Assembly (NCBI RefSeq): GCF_015221995.1
Contig: NZ_JADFFM010000001.1
Coordinates: forward strand, 248,001 to 312,000
Reading direction: 5' to 3'
DNA length: 64,000 nucleotides
Source: Mucilaginibacter boryungensis
Lineage (GTDB): Bacteria > Bacteroidota > Bacteroidia > Sphingobacteriales > Sphingobacteriaceae
The notes beneath the pieces are model-generated. The model worked only from the letters and a program-made list of their open reading frames with translations. It was not told the DNA's origin and did no database searches. This document shows, piece by piece, positions 17,690-25,915 of this stretch (the first letter of the stretch is position 1; the number at the start of each line of letters is the position of its first letter). The position numbers and the translations under genes are program-made.

Positions 17690-20584
17690 TTAAAAATGCG
17701 CGTTTTCCGGCAGCAGCCCGTAAAAAGGTTTCAAACCACCCAGGTCAATCACCATTCTATCAATGATTACGCCTGGGTCAATCATATAAACATGCAGTAC
17801 ATGTTTGCCCGCCGGCAGCGATGGCAATTTAGCTGATCGTACAGCTGAATTGCTCAACACATTTTGCTTCCACTCTTCGCTACGGCCTATGGTTTTAAAA
17901 TTCAGTACGGTAGCCGGGCCCTCGTCTATACTAACTGCGTAACGCATTTCGAAATTCTTGTTTAACGGATAGGTGGGGATGGTATAAATTTTAACCTCGG
18001 CAGGTGCGGAATTAAACGTTAGGAAGTTATAGGATAACGCCGCTTGCTTTTTAATGGCTGCGTCCGTCATGTCACTTTTCACTACCGGGTTAAAGCCTAA
18101 AGGCAGCGCCTCCATGGCTTGTTCTGTACGCCCGAGACCATCCACTGCCGACCATTCGCTATCACCGTTTTTCACGTTAGCCTGATAGTTTTTGGCGTAG
18201 ATAGATACATACCCATCTGCTTCAACAAAGCCTTGGTAGTGCGCTGGTACCTGATTGTTCGCTGCTTTCAACGTTAGCGTATATGCACTGTTTCCGCTTT
18301 GTACAATGATGCTGCCAGCGGCACTTTTTCCTGCCGGCAACTGCGACCAATTAATATCTACCCATAAGCGTGCTTGGTTCCCCCGGGACGAAAGTTTACC
18401 CGATGATTGCGATAACTTTATCCAACCGGCCGAACTTTTAACCGTGTAAGTAAGGGCGGTATCGCGGGTTAAAAATATATCAACAAAATGCCTGTTATTT
18501 CCTGATCTATTAAACTGAGGTAAGGTTAATGCCTCGCCACCCTCTGGTGATACCAACCAGGCTTCAGGGTGTTTAGTTATTTCATAGGTTAGTTCAGGTG
18601 CTTTAAAAACGGGCAGGTCACGCGGTTGCATAGACATAATGTGCGACCACTTGCCAGCCGCCAATTTATTATTGTAATAATCAGTCGCTTCAATAATCCG
18701 CTGATATGCTGCTTTGCTTAATGAATCGTAATTTCTGGCTGTTAAACGCCCTTGGCGGGCATACAAATAGGCCTTATCACGATATAAAAACTTCTTATTC
18801 ATTAACGATGCTGCTGTTACCGGGTAATAAACCAACTGATAAAAGCAATCCTGTTTACCTGGGTTAACAGCCAATTGTAGTTTTTTAACCGATTGCTCCA
18901 AATTATCGTAAGCATCAATCCGCTGCTGTGCTTGGTCGCCATAATTAAAATGGTTATAAGCGGTAAGTTTGGGTTGGGTAGTCGGTTCTGTTTGGCTCCA
19001 GCCCATAAACTCGGGTTTACGTTCAAAAGCCAACTGGTAATATTGTTCAATCACATCAGCAATTGGGGTTGCATATTTATCGCCCAAATTTGCGCTTACC
19101 CAATTCTTTAAATGCGGTTTTAAATAAGCGCTGTTATAAAATGGTTTCACTTGGTAAGCCATATCCATAAAAAACTGGATATTGTATTCGGCAGGTTTAA
19201 TATCGCCCACATTTAGCACCCAAATGTTGCGGGCATCCATATCATAGGCTTTGGTCATTTCCTCGCGCATTAATCCCGGACTGGTACTACACAACCAAAT
19301 ATAATCGTGTGGACGCCCCCAGTACGATGTATGATAATAGACGCCCGATCCGCCTTTTCGCCCGGCTTCCTGCTGATCATCCAGGCGCTGGATATAACCA
19401 TAATTATCATCGGGCCAAACAAGGGTAATATCATCGGGGACTTTCAAACCGGCATCATAAACATCCAATACTTCCTTATAAATGGTGAAAGCCTGGGGTA
19501 CTTTATTAATATAGGGGTTGACGTACTTCTTCAGTATATCACGTTGGTCGGCAAATATGCGTTCCAGCAGGGGCACAGTTTCCTTTATTGTTTTCACCCC
19601 TTCAATCCCGCTGTCGTGTACACCCCGCATCCCCATACTGTAAATCACATTATTACTCCGGCTTTCCTTCACCCGGGATTCCCAATAACTGCTTACTTTT
19701 TGCTTATTGGTGATATAGTTGAAAGGGCCCATGGTCTTCTCGTCCCATTCGCTCACATTGTTGCGCAACATGGGTTCCGCGTGCGATGAACCCACTACAA
19801 TCTGATAATCTTCGGCCACTTTAATATTGCCGGGATAATGGAAAAAAGCTTTGGTGCTGGGGTGCATGGCCGGCCATATCAAGTTGGCTTTAAGGCGCAG
19901 CAACAGCTCAAACACCTTGGCGTAAGTTTTAGGGCCTATATCGCCGGTTTCGGGTTCAAATGTTTTGGCGGCCCAGGGTTGCAGCCCCCAATCCTCATCA
20001 TTAATAAATATCCCACGGTACTTTACCGATGGGGTTTGCGAAGTATAATTTGTTATATCTAAATTAAGAATCGCTTTATGTTCAGGCGTGGCATCGGCCC
20101 ACCAGTACCAGGCGGTAACACCAATACGTGCCGAAATATCGAAAACCCCATAAGCCGTCCCCCGGTCATCACTGCCGGTAATCACCAATGCGTTATCAAT
20201 ATTTTTATATGGATGCGCTATCACTTTCAAACTATAACATTCCCATTTGCCGTTAAGCTGATCGAAATATTTATCATTAAGAGCAGCAACGAGTTTAGAT
20301 TGACTGGTGCCGATGATGATCACATTGCCACCGGCTTTGGAAACATCGGTATATACTTTAGGCAAATAGCCGGAAACGCGCTGGATATCCTGTGCCAATA
20401 AATTTGCTGCGATGGAATCCAGCTTATGATCGCCCGCATCGTAGACTATAGCTACTTTAGTTTGCGGGGTGACCATTGGGAATGGCATTGCGCCCGCGTT
20501 TGTAAAAATAACGCTAAACAAGGCAATCATCCCGATAAAAATTTTGGATAACCCAAGGCTATAGGGTACGTTTGTTATGCGCAT
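17690..20584 (-). CDS. GH115 family alpha-glucuronidase, secreted
   Basis: 964 residues. A hydrophobic leader (about 10-32) suggests export. The body matches GH115: an N-terminal alpha/beta part (VIIIGTSQSKLVAALN), then SVKYRGIFINDEDWGLQPWA, RLKANLIWPAMHPSTKAFF and VWPDDNYGYIQRL, all landmark segments of this family. A C-terminal beta domain starts near residue 700. GH115 enzymes remove glucuronic or 4-O-methylglucuronic acid side chains from xylan. The uxuA gene 1.4 kb downstream is a glucuronate-pathway enzyme, which supports the assignment. It is transcribed divergently from the oxidoreductase at 20648. Confidence 0.93.
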   Translation of the reverse strand: MRITNVPYSLGLSKIFIGMIALFSVIFTNAGAMPFPMVTPQTKVAIVYDAGDHKLDSIAANLLAQDIQRVSGYLPKVYTDVSKAGGNVIIIGTSQSKLVAALNDKYFDQLNGKWECYSLKVIAHPYKNIDNALVITGSDDRGTAYGVFDISARIGVTAWYWWADATPEHKAILNLDITNYTSQTPSVKYRGIFINDEDWGLQPWAAKTFEPETGDIGPKTYAKVFELLLRLKANLIWPAMHPSTKAFFHYPGNIKVAEDYQIVVGSSHAEPMLRNNVSEWDEKTMGPFNYITNKQKVSSYWESRVKESRSNNVIYSMGMRGVHDSGIEGVKTIKETVPLLERIFADQRDILKKYVNPYINKVPQAFTIYKEVLDVYDAGLKVPDDITLVWPDDNYGYIQRLDDQQEAGRKGGSGVYYHTSYWGRPHDYIWLCSTSPGLMREEMTKAYDMDARNIWVLNVGDIKPAEYNIQFFMDMAYQVKPFYNSAYLKPHLKNWVSANLGDKYATPIADVIEQYYQLAFERKPEFMGWSQTEPTTQPKLTAYNHFNYGDQAQQRIDAYDNLEQSVKKLQLAVNPGKQDCFYQLVYYPVTAASLMNKKFLYRDKAYLYARQGRLTARNYDSLSKAAYQRIIEATDYYNNKLAAGKWSHIMSMQPRDLPVFKAPELTYEITKHPEAWLVSPEGGEALTLPQFNRSGNNRHFVDIFLTRDTALTYTVKSSAGWIKLSQSSGKLSSRGNQARLWVDINWSQLPAGKSAAGSIIVQSGNSAYTLTLKAANNQVPAHYQGFVEADGYVSIYAKNYQANVKNGDSEWSAVDGLGRTEQAMEALPLGFNPVVKSDMTDAAIKKQAALSYNFLTFNSAPAEVKIYTIPTYPLNKNFEMRYAVSIDEGPATVLNFKTIGRSEEWKQNVLSNSAVRSAKLPSLPAGKHVLHVYMIDPGVIIDRMVIDLGGLKPFYGLLPENAHF

Positions 20585-20647
20585 TTGGTAGAAATAAATG
20601 TCAGGAATACAGGTTTATAAAACGATTAAAAGTATAAAAAAATAGCT

Positions 20648-21511
20648 ATGAAAACGATAAAGGTAGGATGGATCGGGATAGGGAATATGGGTGTGCCGAT
20701 GGTAAAGAATCTGGTAAAGGCTGGATTTAATGTTACTGTGTATAACCGGACTATAGAAAAAGCCTTTGCCCTGCAGACGGAGGTAGGCGTTAGTGTTGCC
20801 CATAGTCCGGCTGAATTGGTTGCCGGTAACGATTTTATCATCACCATGTTAGCTGACGATGCCGCGCTTACCGAAGTTTACACGGGTACCGATGGTATTT
20901 TATCAGGTCAACCTACTGCTGGCTTGTTAGCTATTGATATGAGCACCGTATCGCCTGAAACTACCAGGAGGCTTGCAGGCTTGTGTGCCGAAAAGGGAAT
21001 CGGTTATATGGATGCGCCTGTATCGGGCAGTGTAAAACCAGCCGAAGATGCACAACTTATTATTATGACAGGCGGTAAACAGGCCGATTTTGATAAAGCC
21101 CAGCCATTGTTTAACGCCATGGGTAAACTATCGTTATTACTGGGCGATAATGGTGCGGGCAACAATGCTAAACTGGCTATAAATTTGTTCCTGGCTATTA
21201 CTATACAGGGTTTCAGCGAGTCGATTTTATTCGCGCAGCAAAATGGGATCAGCACTCAGCAATTTTTGGATATTGTTAACAATGGAGCGGCGGGCAGCGA
21301 AATCACCAAACTAAAATCTGCCGCAATTTTGGCTGATAATTTTAAAGCCGCGTTCGCGCTGAAACACCTGGCCAAAGACCTGCGACTGGCCGAGGGGCAG
21401 GGAATGCATCTACCGGCTGGTAAGGCAGTAGCAGCCAGTTACAAGGCGGCTAATGATAACCTGGGGGATGAGGATATGATAGCCATTATTAAACATCTGC
21501 AAAACAAATAG
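20648..21511 (+). CDS. NAD(P)-dependent oxidoreductase, 3-hydroxyisobutyrate dehydrogenase family
   Basis: 287 residues. A Rossmann motif GWIGIGNMGVPM (residues 7-18), the substrate-binding MDAPVSGS (near 123-130) and the catalytic Lys in NNAKLAINL mark a beta-hydroxyacid dehydrogenase, of the tartronate semialdehyde/3-hydroxyisobutyrate reductase superfamily. The substrate cannot be told from sequence. It is followed after 18 bases by a VOC protein, so the two may be an operon. Its position between GH115 and uxuA makes a uronate-derived hydroxyacid possible but unproven. Confidence 0.9.
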   Translation: MKTIKVGWIGIGNMGVPMVKNLVKAGFNVTVYNRTIEKAFALQTEVGVSVAHSPAELVAGNDFIITMLADDAALTEVYTGTDGILSGQPTAGLLAIDMSTVSPETTRRLAGLCAEKGIGYMDAPVSGSVKPAEDAQLIIMTGGKQADFDKAQPLFNAMGKLSLLLGDNGAGNNAKLAINLFLAITIQGFSESILFAQQNGISTQQFLDIVNNGAAGSEITKLKSAAILADNFKAAFALKHLAKDLRLAEGQGMHLPAGKAVAASYKAANDNLGDEDMIAIIKHLQNK

Positions 21512-21529
21512 TAAAACCGGCACCCCATT

Positions 21530-21958
21530 ATGACACCGTTAACCCCATTCCACATTGCCATACCGGCATACGACCTTGAAGAAGCCCGTAAGTTTTACCG
21601 CGAAGTATTAGGTTGCAGCGAGGGCCGCAGCGATACGCATTGGACGGATTTCAATCTTTACGGCCATCAACTGGTGGTGCATTATAAACCGCGCCCGGCA
21701 AATGCACCGGTACATCACCACAACCCGGTTGATGGACATGATGTGCCTATACCGCACTATGGGGTTGTACTGACCTGGGAGTTATGGCACGAACTGGAAG
21801 CGAAACTGAAAGCGTTGAACATGCATTTTATTATTGAACCCGGCATACGCTTTCAAGGCAAACCTGGCGAACAGGCCACCATGTTCTTCCTCGACCCTTC
21901 GGGCAATGCGCTGGAGTTTAAAGCATTTAAGGATATGGGACAATTGTTTGCGAAGTAA
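21530..21958 (+). CDS. VOC family protein (glyoxalase/dioxygenase fold)
   Basis: 142 residues. Paired beta-alpha-beta units start with [21 protein letters not shown] and end with [16 protein letters not shown]. His8 and the last Glu are probable metal ligands of the VOC fold. The enzymatic activity is not predictable. It lies directly downstream of the hydroxyacid dehydrogenase-like gene and convergent with uxuA. Confidence 0.9.
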   Translation: MTPLTPFHIAIPAYDLEEARKFYREVLGCSEGRSDTHWTDFNLYGHQLVVHYKPRPANAPVHHHNPVDGHDVPIPHYGVVLTWELWHELEAKLKALNMHFIIEPGIRFQGKPGEQATMFFLDPSGNALEFKAFKDMGQLFAK

Positions 21959-22025
21959 TGCGATAGTAAACCAACAGTTTTATGGCTAAAAAACATTTAC
22001 CCCGGCATATTACCGGAACTATCGG

Positions 22026-23219
22026 TTAGCCTAAAAGTGTACGTTTGATTCCCATTTCCAAACCGCGCAACTCAGCCAAACCCTTCAAACGGCCAATTAC
22101 AGAATAACCGGGATAGGTATTGTAATTTATATCATCCAGCAGCTTATGTCCATGATCGGGGCGCATTGGAATGGCAATATCCGTGCGACCAGCATCAGCG
22201 CGTTTTTGCTGTTCGAGTATCACATTTTTCATTACCGCGTACATATCGGTGCTGCCGGTCAGGTGGTCATCTTCATAAAAGCTGCCGTCAGCCTCGCGGC
22301 GCACATTACGCAGGTGCAGGAAATGGATATGCTGGCCTAGGCGCTCAACAATACCCGGCAAATCATTATCGGCCCGCGCCCCTAATGATCCGGTGCAGAA
22401 AGTTAAGCCATTGCTGGGCGATGGGCAGGCATCGACAATATCTTTCAAATCCTGTTCGGTTGATACCACGCGCGGCAAGCCAAGTATTGGGAACGGCGGA
22501 TCATCCGGATGGATACACATTTTTATGCCAGCCTGCTCGGCATAAGGCACAATAGCCCGCAGGAAATAAGCCAGGTTGGCTTTCAGCGCAGCGGCATCGG
22601 TATCAGCATATTTTTGCAGGTGCCCACGAAATTCCTCTACCGTAAATACCTCGTCGGTGCCGGGTAAGCCCGCCATGATGGTATTGATGATATAGGTTTT
22701 TTCTTCGTGCCTAAGGCTATCCAAATACTGTTTGGCTATTTGCTGCTGTATTGGGGTAAAATCCAGGTAAGCGCCCTCGCGCTCTAAAATATACAAGTCG
22801 AAAGCAGCGACTGCAGGTGCGTAATAGCGAAGCGCCGAAGCGTTATTATCTAAACGGAAATCCAGGTTGGTACGTGTCCAGTCTAACACAGGCATAAAGT
22901 TGTAGCACACGGTTTTTAAGCCCGCAGCGCCCAGGTTTTTTAACGATGTGATATATCTATCAATGTATTCATCGCGTTCAGCGGAGGCTGTCTTTATGCT
23001 TTCGTGAATGTTCACACTTTCCACTACCGACCATTTTAAACCAGCCTGTTCTATAACATTTTTTCTTTTACTGATCTCATCAGTGCTCCATGCATCGCCT
23101 GCAGGGATGTGGTGTAAAGCGGTTACAATACCGGTAGCGCCGGTTTGCCTTATAGCTGCTAATGTTACCGGGTCAGTTGGGCCAAACCATCTAAAGGTTT
23201 GTTCTAAATTATCAATCAT
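22026..23219 (-). CDS. uxuA: Mannonate dehydratase
   Basis: 397 residues. The protein opens with LEQTFRWFGPTDPVTLAAIRQ and has CIHPDDPPFPILGLPRVVS and GRTDIAIPMRPDHGHK, the recognisable UxuA metal-site and active-site blocks of this TIM-barrel enzyme. It converts D-mannonate to 2-keto-3-deoxygluconate in hexuronate breakdown. uxaC, uxuB and a KDG kinase are not in the window. Together with the GH115 gene it suggests growth on glucuronate from plant xylan. Confidence 0.95.
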   Translation of the reverse strand: MIDNLEQTFRWFGPTDPVTLAAIRQTGATGIVTALHHIPAGDAWSTDEISKRKNVIEQAGLKWSVVESVNIHESIKTASAERDEYIDRYITSLKNLGAAGLKTVCYNFMPVLDWTRTNLDFRLDNNASALRYYAPAVAAFDLYILEREGAYLDFTPIQQQIAKQYLDSLRHEEKTYIINTIMAGLPGTDEVFTVEEFRGHLQKYADTDAAALKANLAYFLRAIVPYAEQAGIKMCIHPDDPPFPILGLPRVVSTEQDLKDIVDACPSPSNGLTFCTGSLGARADNDLPGIVERLGQHIHFLHLRNVRREADGSFYEDDHLTGSTDMYAVMKNVILEQQKRADAGRTDIAIPMRPDHGHKLLDDINYNTYPGYSVIGRLKGLAELRGLEMGIKRTLLG

Positions 23220-23362
23220 TTGCGGGTAGAAATTTTGGCAATATTACTTATATCCTATCATAATCCGGTACTACAAATGTTTCAATTAACCTGCCTATTG
23301 GTACAATCATCATGTTCATCATATTTGCCCTGCAAGTTGCCACGCTCCAATCAAAATATAAA

Positions 23363-23392
23363 GAAAAAGCCGCCCGGTTATCGGGTGGCTTC
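23363..23392 (-). terminator. Terminator after the OmpA-like gene
   Basis: On the minus strand, arms AAGCCACCCG and CGGGCGGCTT with a short loop (ATAAC) are followed by TTTC. It is placed 20 bases beyond the stop of the OmpA-like gene. Confidence 0.75.
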
Positions 23393-23411
23393 CTTATAGG
23401 TCTAATCGTTA

Positions 23412-24275
23412 TCAACCCTGAGGTTTTTCCGGCCCTTTACCAATCAAATCCATAAACTGATCCAGCTTAGGGGTGATGATAATTTGTGTACGCCTGTTTT
23501 TACTTTTACCGGCATCGGTGCTATTATCGGCAATAGGGTTATACTCGCCACGGCCGCCTGCGGTTAAACGTTTGGGGTCGACATTGTAGTTGTTTTGTAA
23601 TGCCTGCACTACAGATGAAGCACGCAGAGCGCTCAGGTCCCAGTTATTCCGGATGTTAGTCTGTTTAATCGGCACATTGTCAGTATTACCTTCAATCAGC
23701 ACATCGTAACCTGAATAGTCGGTAATGATCTTAGCTATTTTACTTAGTGTAGCACCGGCTTTGTCTGATATTTCATAACTGCCCGATTTGTACAGCATAT
23801 TATCCGATAAGGAAATATACACTACCCCCTTCAATACCTGTATATCCACATCTTTCATTTCCTCACGACTCAATGATCGGGTAAGGTTATTGGTCAGCAC
23901 CATATTCAGCGAGTCGCTCTTATTTTTAGCTTCTATCAGGTGCTTAATATATTTGTTAGAGGCATTTATCTCGTCGGCCAGTTTTGAAATATTGATACCG
24001 CCCTGGTTGTTACCTGCCAAACATTTGTTCAGCGCGTCTTTCAATTGTGCCGAATTTGAACGCTCGGCAGCTATTTGCTCTTCCAAACTTTTTACACGGG
24101 TGGTTGCCCCGGTAAGCGCCTGCTGGCTGGTTTGGTATTTTACATTCAAATCCCGGGTATCATTCTGCAATTGGTTATAATTGCTTTGCAATTCGGTGTA
24201 TTTTTTCTTACTAACACAGCTGGGCGCTGCCATTGCCGCTATCAGGAATAATCCTATCCATATGTAGTTTTTCAT
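23412..24275 (-). CDS. OmpA family lipoprotein
   Basis: 288 residues from ATG 24275 (MKNYIWIGLFLIAAMAAPSC); a more upstream in-frame start at 24317 would bury the signal. Cys20 is the lipidation site. Residues about 22-90 form a coiled coil, and the C-terminal OmpA/MotB domain has the peptidoglycan-binding pattern VLIEGNTDNVP, NWDLSALRASSVVQAL and SKNRRTQIII. It probably links the outer membrane to peptidoglycan. It is monocistronic. Confidence 0.92.
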   Translation of the reverse strand: MKNYIWIGLFLIAAMAAPSCVSKKKYTELQSNYNQLQNDTRDLNVKYQTSQQALTGATTRVKSLEEQIAAERSNSAQLKDALNKCLAGNNQGGINISKLADEINASNKYIKHLIEAKNKSDSLNMVLTNNLTRSLSREEMKDVDIQVLKGVVYISLSDNMLYKSGSYEISDKAGATLSKIAKIITDYSGYDVLIEGNTDNVPIKQTNIRNNWDLSALRASSVVQALQNNYNVDPKRLTAGGRGEYNPIADNSTDAGKSKNRRTQIIITPKLDQFMDLIGKGPEKPQG

Positions 24276-24406
24276 AGTGTAACGTTTATAAACGATCATT
24301 ATGCATTTAATGATCAATCATCACAAAAACAAACTACGTATAGTAAAGTTTACAATTTTTATAAAAAGGTATGCTTATAAGCCTAAATATATATACCCCC
24401 TGCATG

Positions 24407-24994
24407 TTAATGCCCCGGCACCCACCTGAAACTTTTTATCATTACATCCACATCTTTCTTTACAAAATCCAGCACTGGTTTAAGGGAATCGACACGCGGC
24501 TCGCTATTAAAATATAATGCTCCGCGGATATAGTTCCGGGTGCTATCGGTTAAGTAAAATTGTGCAGATGATGCTACGTTGTTACCGTCAATAGTATAAT
24601 AAATGCCGTATACCTTATAAAACGGATTGGTAATAACGCCCTGGTCAATTGCGGTGGCTTTAACCGTGTGTTTGGATGCCAGTTTGTAGCTGTCCTCGGT
24701 CAGCATATCAAATTTCTTTTTCGATGTGATGGCTTCGTAGCTTAAATGCAATGTGCCTTTAAATTGCGGGAACTGCATATTTAACCAGCAGGGTTTGGCG
24801 CCGGGTTTCAAATCGGGCTCAATTTTGGCGTATGTTGGATACTTGAATGTAAAGGGGCAGCCATCATTATAGTCCTGATATTCTTTTTTAGGTAATATAA
24901 TACGGAAATAACCCCGCGGTTTTGGCGAATAATCGTGCCCGCCGCCGCAAGCGCACAGAAGACTAACCAACACTATACAAAGCAGCCCCCTCAT
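24407..24994 (-). CDS. gldD: Gliding motility lipoprotein GldD
   Basis: 195 residues from ATG 24994. The lipobox LCAC gives Cys16. The PKPRGYFRIILP segment shortly after the signal, FTFKYPTYAKI and the C-terminal FVKKDVDVMIKSFRW match GldD, a lipoprotein required for gliding and type IX secretion in Flavobacterium. The start ATG shares four bases with the aroE stop (ATGA at 24991-24994). The longer frame to 25027 lies within aroE and is not needed. Confidence 0.92.
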   Translation of the reverse strand: MRGLLCIVLVSLLCACGGGHDYSPKPRGYFRIILPKKEYQDYNDGCPFTFKYPTYAKIEPDLKPGAKPCWLNMQFPQFKGTLHLSYEAITSKKKFDMLTEDSYKLASKHTVKATAIDQGVITNPFYKVYGIYYTIDGNNVASSAQFYLTDSTRNYIRGALYFNSEPRVDSLKPVLDFVKKDVDVMIKSFRWVPGH

Positions 24995-25791
24995 TGCGCT
25001 ACCTGGGTTGAGTTCCATATCTCCCACGATTTTTCGGCCTGTAACACCAGCATTTCAAAGCCATTTTTGGTGGCAGCCCCTTTATCAAAGCCCTGCTTTA
25101 AAAACAGGGTTTGTTCGGGGTTATAGATCAGGTCGTATAACAAATGCTGGTCAGTAATATATTCATAAGGAATAGGCGGGCATTCATCTACATTGGGCGA
25201 TGTACCCAATGGTGTGGTATTAATAATAACGGTATGCTCCTCTATGATCCTTTTGTTTAGATCTTTAAACAGAATGTTCTCCCGGCCCGGCCTGCGGGTA
25301 ACCAGCTGGTATTCAATACCCAGTTTATCCAGCACGCATTTAACAGCCCTGGCCGCACCGCCGTCGCCTAAAAGCAAAGCTTTGGTATGATGTTTTTTTA
25401 ATAACGGTTTTAACGAGTGTTCGAAGCCATAAACATCTGTATTAAAACCTTCCAGTTTAAAATCATGATCTTGTATGCCTACCTCGCCTGAAAAGGCCGC
25501 CAATACGGGGCTTTCAGCTGAAATGCGGATGCAATTAACGGCGCCCACCTGCCGTGCTTCTTCACTTATCCAGTCCATGTAACGCACAATGCCAATTTTA
25601 TGTGGTACGGTAACATTTAATCCGCACAGCCTGGTGTTGGCGCGTAACAGTTCGGGGAAATCGCTAAGGTTTTTCAACTCAAAAAGCTCGTATACATGGT
25701 CGGATATATGCTCCTTTTCAAATTTCTCAATAAAATATTTACGCGAAAACGAATGCGAAAGCGGATAGCCAATTAGCCCGTAATGTTTCAT
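24991..25791 (-). CDS. aroE: Shikimate dehydrogenase
   Basis: 266 residues. The N-terminal GLIGYPLSHSFSRKYF, the catalytic lysine in NVTVPHK, the NTDVYGF motif and the nucleotide site LLGDGGAARAV are all present. It reduces 3-dehydroshikimate to shikimate with NADPH in aromatic amino acid synthesis. It is slightly longer than the usual ~245 residues in Bacteroidota, with an extra loop near AESPVLAAFSGEVGIQDHD (residues 94-112). It is the first gene of a two-gene unit with gldD. Confidence 0.94.
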   Translation of the reverse strand: MKHYGLIGYPLSHSFSRKYFIEKFEKEHISDHVYELFELKNLSDFPELLRANTRLCGLNVTVPHKIGIVRYMDWISEEARQVGAVNCIRISAESPVLAAFSGEVGIQDHDFKLEGFNTDVYGFEHSLKPLLKKHHTKALLLGDGGAARAVKCVLDKLGIEYQLVTRRPGRENILFKDLNKRIIEEHTVIINTTPLGTSPNVDECPPIPYEYITDQHLLYDLIYNPEQTLFLKQGFDKGAATKNGFEMLVLQAEKSWEIWNSTQVAQ

Positions 25792-25915
25792 GCTGTAATA
25801 ATAACAAAAACAAAGAAACGGTTTAAAAAAGAAATTCAGATAAGGATTATTTAACGCGGTAGATATAATGATATAAAAGTACTTGGTTATCTTTACGGCA
25901 TCTACCTATTTACTT

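Noticed and set aside
19307..20401. Plus-strand open frames of up to 160 codons opposite the GH115 gene
   Set aside because: The GH115 reading frame is strongly supported by family motifs and these are its antisense shadows.
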